A stretch of DNA of 8,703 bases from an uncultured Cloacibacillus sp. (GTDB lineage: Bacteria; Synergistota; Synergistia; Synergistales; Synergistaceae): positions 1 through 8,703 of the forward strand of contig UQVV01000068.1 of the NCBI GenBank assembly GCA_900544635.1, given 5' to 3'. Position numbers and translations under genes: made by a program. Below the pieces are notes generated by a model. It was not told where the DNA came from and searched no databases. It saw only the letters and a list, made by a program, of their open reading frames with translations. Shown here in pieces: positions 6,553 through 8,703 of this stretch; position 1 is the stretch's first letter; every line of letters begins with the position of its first letter.

Positions 6553-6563
6553 GTGAACTACCT
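6447..6563 (-). ncRNA. Candidate antisense RNA to the 53-codon ORF
   Basis: This is inferred from a promoter and hairpins only. An extended -10 promoter on the minus strand (6575-6570) predicts a start near 6563-6566, where the RNA would begin with the hairpin CTCAGGTAG-ttcac-CTACCTGAG. It would run about 115 nt leftward. The 13-bp perfect stem at 6500-6456 is followed on this strand by CGCCTTTT, a poor but plausible intrinsic terminator. The RNA would be fully complementary to the second half and stop codon of the small ORF. Confidence 0.3.
6456..6500. repeat. Perfect 13-bp inverted repeat with 19-nt loop
   Basis: AGAGGGACGTAAC (6456-6468) is the exact reverse complement of GTTACGTCCCTCT (6488-6500). 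Its left arm overlaps CGAGAGG (6454-6460), which can alternatively pair with CCTCTCG at 6413-6419, so the transcript has two mutually exclusive folds. A perfect stem this long is unusual inside a coding frame. Confidence 0.75.
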
Positions 6564-6566
6564 GAG
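6544..6566. repeat. 9-bp perfect hairpin at the stop codon of the small ORF
   Basis: CTCAGGTAG-gtgaa-CTACCTGAG. The TAG stop is the last triplet of the left arm. There is no T-tract on the plus side. On the minus strand it would form the 5' end of the predicted antisense RNA. Confidence 0.65.
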
Positions 6567-6569
6567 AGG

Positions 6570-6599
6570 ATTATAACACCGCCGCATGTTCACCGTCAC
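6570..6599 (-). promoter_or_regulatory. Extended -10 promoter directed against the small ORF
   Basis: On the minus strand TGTTATAAT (6578-6570) combines a TGn extension with a perfect TATAAT box. GTGACG (6599-6594) lies 18 bp upstream and keeps the TGAC core of the -35 box. It is one of the two best promoter matches in the right half of the window, and it faces the small ORF with no minus-strand gene to serve. Confidence 0.5.
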
Positions 6600-6600
6600 T

Positions 6601-6653
6601 AGAGCGGCAATGTTCGCGAAGCAAACATTTCAAATTATCCTTATTGCCGCTCT
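6601..6653. repeat. 11-bp perfect inverted repeat with nested stem
   Basis: AGAGCGGCAAT (6601-6611) is matched exactly by ATTGCCGCTCT (6643-6653). A nested AATGTT/AACATT pair (6609-6614 and 6624-6629) lies within the 31-nt loop and competes for three bases. No T-tract follows. An open frame of 68 codons over this stretch has no ribosome binding site and I do not call it a gene. Confidence 0.6.
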
Positions 6654-6687
6654 GTGCGGGCGCGTTTTGCCGCAAAAACGCGGCACG

Positions 6688-6719
6688 GCCTCCGCGAAAG
6701 CGGAGGCTTGTTCATTTTA
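6688..6719 (+). terminator. Rightward intrinsic terminator 1 (GAAA tetraloop)
   Basis: GCCTCCGC-GAAA-GCGGAGGC is a perfect 8-bp GC stem with a GNRA loop, followed by TTGTTCATTTT. Just upstream, CGCGTTTT/AAAACGCG (6661-6668 and 6675-6682) and TGCCGC/GCGGCA (6668-6673 and 6680-6685) form competing stems. It would end transcripts from the structured gap before the recombinase gene. Confidence 0.65.
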
Positions 6720-6742
6720 TGCGCCCCGCCGCGAAAATTCAT

Positions 6743-6777
6743 GCGCGTTCTTCCGCAGTCGGAAGTGCGCGTTTTTT
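6743..6777 (+). terminator. Rightward intrinsic terminator 2, strong
   Basis: A long imperfect stem with core CTTCCG-cagt-CGGAAG (6750-6765) is extended by GCGCG/TGCGCG pairing and followed directly by six Ts (6772-6777). It is in tandem with the terminator at 6688, so read-through into the recombinase gene is doubly blocked and that gene needs its own promoter. Confidence 0.75.
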
Positions 6778-6839
6778 CATGTTCCGCGATAAAATCAAAT
6801 CAGCGTACATATATTATATAAAAAGAAAGGATGATCCAC

Positions 6840-7679
6840 ATGACACTAACGCCGCAGCTTATTGAAGATTATCTGCACCGTCTCGCGGAGGACGAGCGCG
6901 GCGCGGCTACCATTGACAAATACCGCCGCGACCTGCTGCGCTTTTACGAATTTCTGCCGCCGGACAAGGCCGTCGACAAAGCCGTCGTGCTGAGCTGGAA
7001 GGAGCAGCTCGTCGCGCGCAAGTACGCGAGCTCCTCCGTCAACGTCATGCTCGCCTCGGTCAACGGCCTGCTCACCTTCGCGGGCCATTCCGAGTGGCGC
7101 GCGAAGTTCCTCAAACGCCAGCGCGCGGCCTTCTGCGACGAACGGCGCGAGCTGCGCCGCGCGGAGTACGAGAAGCTCGTAGAAACCGCGCGCCGCGAAA
7201 AAAAGACTCGCCTCACGCTCATGATGGAGACGATATGCTCGACCGGCATCCGCGTATCGGAGCTCGCCTTCGTCACAGTCGAGGCCGTCCGCGCGGGGCG
7301 CGCCGAGCTCATGCTCAAGGGCAAATGCCGCCGCATACTCTTCCCGGCGGCGCTCGTGCGCAAGCTTTCGCGCTACGCGGCAGATCATCGCATAGCGCGC
7401 GGCCCGATATTCACCGATAAATCGGGCAGCCCCGTCAGCCGCCACCGCGTATGGTACGAGATGAAAAAGCTCGGCGCGCGCGCCGGCGTAGCGGCGAGCA
7501 AGGTGTTCCCGCACAACCTGCGCCACCTCTTCGCGCGCACCTTCTACGCGCTCGAACGCGACCTCTCGAAGCTTGCAGACCTGCTCGGCCACAGCAGCGT
7601 AGAGACGACGCGCCTCTACATAATCACCGCGGGCGTCGAACATCTGCGCCAGCTCGACAAAATGAAGCTGGTAATATAA
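6840..7679 (+). CDS. Tyrosine recombinase (site-specific DNA invertase candidate)
   Basis: A 279-residue phage-integrase-family enzyme. I chose ATG 6840 because GAAAGGA lies about 8 nt upstream; the ATG at 6831 abuts that site. Residues about 5-82 form the SAM-like core-binding domain (IDKYRRDLLRFYEFL). The catalytic domain has every active-site residue: R138 (STGIRVSEL), K162 (KGKCRRI), H225 and R228 (PHNLRHLFART), H251 (LLGHSSVETT) and the nucleophile Y260 (TRLYI). No arm-binding or Zn-ribbon domain is present, so it resembles Xer/Fim/Mpi-type small recombinases rather than phage or conjugative-element integrases. No other element genes lie nearby. The stop codon lies within the left arm of a 17-bp inverted repeat bounding a gene-free AT-rich segment, so the likely job is to invert that segment. 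AT-rich -10-like sequence (6812-6820) precedes it, without a clear -35. Confidence 0.95.
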   Translation: MTLTPQLIEDYLHRLAEDERGAATIDKYRRDLLRFYEFLPPDKAVDKAVVLSWKEQLVARKYASSSVNVMLASVNGLLTFAGHSEWRAKFLKRQRAAFCDERRELRRAEYEKLVETARREKKTRLTLMMETICSTGIRVSELAFVTVEAVRAGRAELMLKGKCRRILFPAALVRKLSRYAADHRIARGPIFTDKSGSPVSRHRVWYEMKKLGARAGVAASKVFPHNLRHLFARTFYALERDLSKLADLLGHSSVETTRLYIITAGVEHLRQLDKMKLVI

Positions 7680-7692
7680 TTTTGCTTACGTT
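7676..7692 (+). repeat. Left inverted-repeat arm (IRL) of the invertible element
   Basis: ATAATTTTGCTTACGTT is the exact reverse complement of 7989-8005. It contains the recombinase stop codon (7677-7679). Because the arms are identical, inversion leaves the gene's end unchanged. Outside the arm the flank GTAAT partly resembles the other flank (GTTAC when read in the same direction), so the recombinase site may be a little longer than 17 bp. Confidence 0.9.
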
Positions 7693-7715
7693 GTCTTTTA
7701 GATTTTTGTAACGGT

Positions 7716-7744
7716 ATTGTAATATAAATGAGAAGCGTGCGCAA
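7716..7744 (-). promoter_or_regulatory. Second leftward promoter candidate inside the element
   Basis: On the minus strand TTGCGC (7744-7739) and TACAAT (7721-7716) are separated by 17 bp, just downstream of the main promoter. The -10 box is 5/6 and the -35 box 3/6, so it is weaker. After inversion it too would face the transporter, with its -10 box at 7960-7965. Confidence 0.35.
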
Positions 7745-7749
7745 TATGG

Positions 7750-7778
7750 ATAATAGCATTTTTTTTAGCTTTTGTGAA
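7750..7778 (-). promoter_or_regulatory. Main promoter carried by the invertible element, currently pointing left
   Basis: On the minus strand TTCACA (7778-7773) and TATTAT (7755-7750) each match the sigma70 consensus at 5/6 and are separated by exactly 17 bp that include an A8 run. A start near 7743 would give RNA antisense to the 3' end of the recombinase gene in the present orientation. After inversion the same promoter would read through IRR into the TpsB gene. The near-perfect inverted pair GAAGCGTGC (7732-7740) and GCACGCATC (7792-7800) brackets it. Confidence 0.65.
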
Positions 7779-7875
7779 GGCTTTAAAGGCTGCACGCATC
7801 CGCTTTCCGCGGCCTCGCGTCCTCTGTGCGGTTATCGAAAAAGCGTCGGGGGATTTTGATTTACAAATTCCATAG

Positions 7876-7894
7876 GGGAGCTTTCCCGTTTTTT
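7876..7894 (+). terminator. Weak rightward terminator-like hairpin inside the element
   Basis: GGGA-gctt-TCCC (7876-7887) is followed by G and six Ts (7889-7894); that T-tract can also pair with AAAAAA at 7898-7903. The stem is short. In the present orientation it could reduce read-through from the recombinase gene into the transporter gene; after inversion it would face the other way. Confidence 0.35.
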
Positions 7895-7938
7895 CTTAAA
7901 AAAGCCAGCATATTCCGCTTTTCTATTTGTTTTTCATA

Positions 7939-7954
7939 AAAAATACGTATTTTT
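7939..7954. promoter_or_regulatory. 16-bp perfect AT-rich palindrome inside the element
   Basis: AAAAATACGTATTTTT is perfectly self-complementary. The position, 35 bp inside IRR, would suit a bound accessory or regulatory protein, or a bendable spot that helps the two arms synapse. The function is unknown. Confidence 0.4.
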
Positions 7955-7988
7955 GCCTACCCGCTCACCTCACATATCAATCTTATTT

Positions 7989-8005
7989 AACGTAAGCAAA
8001 ATTAT
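7989..8005 (-). repeat. Right inverted-repeat arm (IRR) of the invertible element
   Basis: AACGTAAGCAAAATTAT is the exact reverse complement of 7676-7692, 134 bp upstream of the GTG of the transporter gene. A 10-bp word that begins at its outer edge, TATGTAACAA (8003-8012), recurs at 8101-8110 next to the ribosome binding site. Confidence 0.9.
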
Positions 8006-8056
8006 GTAACAACATCGCCGTTGTCTATGTATCTGCACCACAATCAACGCAACACG

Positions 8057-8099
8057 CCGCGAGGCCGTGGCTGACGGCTCCGAAGCCGGGGCGTCGCGG
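8057..8099 (+). promoter_or_regulatory. Stable stem-loop in the transporter leader
   Basis: CCGCGAGGCC (8057-8066) pairs with GGCGTCGCGG (8090-8099) with one mismatch. Inside, CGGCT-ccga-AGCCG (8075-8088) makes an apical hairpin. It lies in the fixed DNA between the invertible element and the gene, so every transcript from the switch would carry it. No T-tract follows, so it is more likely a translation- or stability-controlling structure than a terminator. Confidence 0.5.
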
Positions 8100-8100
8100 A

Positions 8101-8121
8101 TATGTAACAAAAAATTACATA
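8101..8121 (+). promoter_or_regulatory. Inverted repeat next to the transporter ribosome binding site
   Basis: TATGTAA-caaaaaa-TTACATA is a perfect 7-bp inverted repeat ending 2 nt before GGGAAGG (8124-8130), the Shine-Dalgarno for the GTG at 8140 (9-nt spacing). It could be an operator or a weak mRNA hairpin. Confidence 0.4.
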
Positions 8122-8139
8122 AAGGGAAGGTGTCAGACA

Positions 8140-8703
8140 GTGAAGAGACTGTTGTGCTGTGTCATTATCCTCTTCACCCTGAGCGTCGTACCGCCGGCGT
8201 TCGGGGATTCTCCTTTGCCGACCTTCGACGAAGACGCCGTCCGCGTATACCCGTACATGCGCACGGGAACGCCCGACATCGAAGTCGAGCAGAAGGAAGT
8301 CAAGACGCACGAGGAATACCGCGAGGGCAACACGGGGACGGAGGACGACCCCGCATTCTTCATCAAGACGATCAAGCTCACCGGCTACCCGGTGCTTGAC
8401 GAAAAGGGCGAGCTGCGCGCAATAACCGCGAAATACTGCGGGCGCAGCGTAAAAGTCCGCGAGCTTTCATCGCTTACCGACGAAATCATAAACTACTGCC
8501 GCGAGCGCGGCTACACAATCCCGCTCGCCGTCGTCCCCGAACAGGAGATTAAAGACGGCGAGCTCGAGGTGCGCATATACGTCGCGGAATACGACGACGT
8601 CGAGATAACCGTCAACTCCTCTGACATCTACGACAAAACGCTCGACCGCTACATCAGCTACCTGAAGAACGGCGACGTGATAACGGACCGCCGCCTCGAA
8701 ACC
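8140..8703 (+). CDS. TpsB/FhaC/ShlB-family outer-membrane transporter of a two-partner secretion system, N-terminal part
   Basis: The first 188 codons are present; the gene runs off the right edge. It starts at GTG 8140, chosen because GGGAAGG lies 9 nt upstream and a signal peptide follows at once: KRLLCCVIILFTLSVVPPAFG (residues 2-22, probable cleavage after G22). An acidic, low-complexity linker (about 43-71) leads to a ShlB-type POTRA domain (about 73-150): FFIKTIKLTGYPVL, then YCGRSVKVRELSSLTDEI, then INYCRERGYTIPLAVVPEQ, then IKDGELEVRIYVAEY. The GY..P...PEQ.I.DG.L.V.V pattern is characteristic of TpsB proteins, which form a beta-barrel pore that exports large TpsA adhesins or haemolysins. 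The barrel should follow outside the window, and a TpsA partner probably lies further right. Two cysteines (C100, C120) in the POTRA domain could form a disulphide. Its only good upstream promoter is the invertible one. Confidence 0.85.
   Translation, partial: MKRLLCCVIILFTLSVVPPAFGDSPLPTFDEDAVRVYPYMRTGTPDIEVEQKEVKTHEEYREGNTGTEDDPAFFIKTIKLTGYPVLDEKGELRAITAKYCGRSVKVRELSSLTDEIINYCRERGYTIPLAVVPEQEIKDGELEVRIYVAEYDDVEITVNSSDIYDKTLDRYISYLKNGDVITDRRLET

Larger units (their letters stand above)
7676..8005. other. Probable invertible DNA element (promoter inverton)
   Basis: The 17-bp perfect inverted repeats at 7676-7692 and 7989-8005 bound 296 bp of AT-rich DNA with no gene. The element lies directly between a complete tyrosine recombinase gene and the start of an outer-membrane secretion gene. 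Inside are two minus-strand promoters (best: TTCACA-N17-TATTAT), a weak rightward terminator and a 16-bp palindrome. This is the architecture of recombinase-driven phase-variable promoters known from Bacteroides capsule loci and from Clostridioides difficile cell-surface genes. As written, the best promoter points left, away from the transporter, which I read as OFF. Inversion maps position x to 15681-x and would put the -10 box at 7926-7931 and the start near 7938, firing right into the transporter leader. Inversion itself is inferred; one sequence cannot show both orientations. Confidence 0.8.

Noticed and set aside
6456..6653. Integron attC-type or insertion-sequence ends formed by the hairpins
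   Set aside because: No GTTRRRY/RYYYAAC core pair was found, the recombinase lacks an integron-specific insertion, and no transposase or target-site duplication is visible.
6586..6792. 68-codon plus-strand ORF in the structured gap
   Set aside because: No suitably spaced ribosome binding site; it crosses two inverted repeats and two intrinsic terminators.
6840..8005. Prophage or conjugative-element integrase with an att site
   Set aside because: No tRNA, excisionase, phage or conjugation genes are present, the protein lacks an arm-binding domain, and the repeats are inverted rather than direct, which predicts inversion rather than excision.
1..8703. CRISPR arrays, tRNA or rRNA genes
   Set aside because: No regularly spaced direct repeats and no cloverleaf or rRNA-like sequence were seen on either strand.

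Overview
The window looks like a chromosomal segment of a GC-rich, diderm, probably anaerobic amino-acid- or acid-fermenting bacterium. A Synergistetes-type genome would fit: archaeal-type split dehydratases, a B12-type radical SAM enzyme, an outer-membrane two-partner-secretion transporter, SD-led genes and heavy use of GCG/CGC codons. The taxonomic guess is inference only.

Left half (1-4521, all minus strand): one tightly spaced operon read right to left. A FadR-type GntR regulator is followed by an HD-domain phosphohydrolase and then two consecutive aconitase-superfamily hydro-lyase pairs (large1-small1-large2-small2, the last cut by the window edge). Gaps are 36, 34, 15, 26 and 2 nt. The operon promoter (TTGCAA-N17-TATATA) overlaps a perfect palindrome, ACTGGGTTGCCCAGT, that resembles a FadR-family operator, so the regulator probably represses its own operon. 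The first large subunit departs from the family consensus around its Fe-S cysteines and the second does not, so the two pairs probably act on different hydroxy-diacids.

Middle (4522-6254, plus strand): a divergent promoter region with a palindrome in the promoter spacer, then a gene for a class-B-like radical SAM protein with an N-terminal B12-binding-like domain.

Structured gap (6255-6839): this is not empty. It holds a TATAAT box, a hairpin overlapping a strong ribosome binding site, and a 53-codon GTG-started ORF for a basic/hydrophobic peptide. An extended -10 promoter points back across that ORF on the opposite strand, and several perfect inverted repeats and two rightward intrinsic terminators follow. 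The layout resembles a type I toxin-antitoxin (or other antisense-controlled small-peptide) module.

Right part (6840-8703): the main find. A complete tyrosine recombinase gene ends inside the left arm of a 17-bp perfect inverted repeat (7676-7692 and 7989-8005). The arms bound an AT-rich, gene-free 296-bp segment. Inside it the best sigma70 promoter (TTCACA-N17-TATTAT) points left, back into the recombinase gene. Immediately to the right, after a structured leader, begins a TpsB/FhaC/ShlB-family outer-membrane transporter gene (signal peptide plus POTRA domain, running off the window). I read this as a recombinase-linked invertible promoter (inverton) giving ON/OFF phase variation of a two-partner secretion system. 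In the orientation given here it appears to be OFF for the transporter and to produce antisense RNA to the recombinase.
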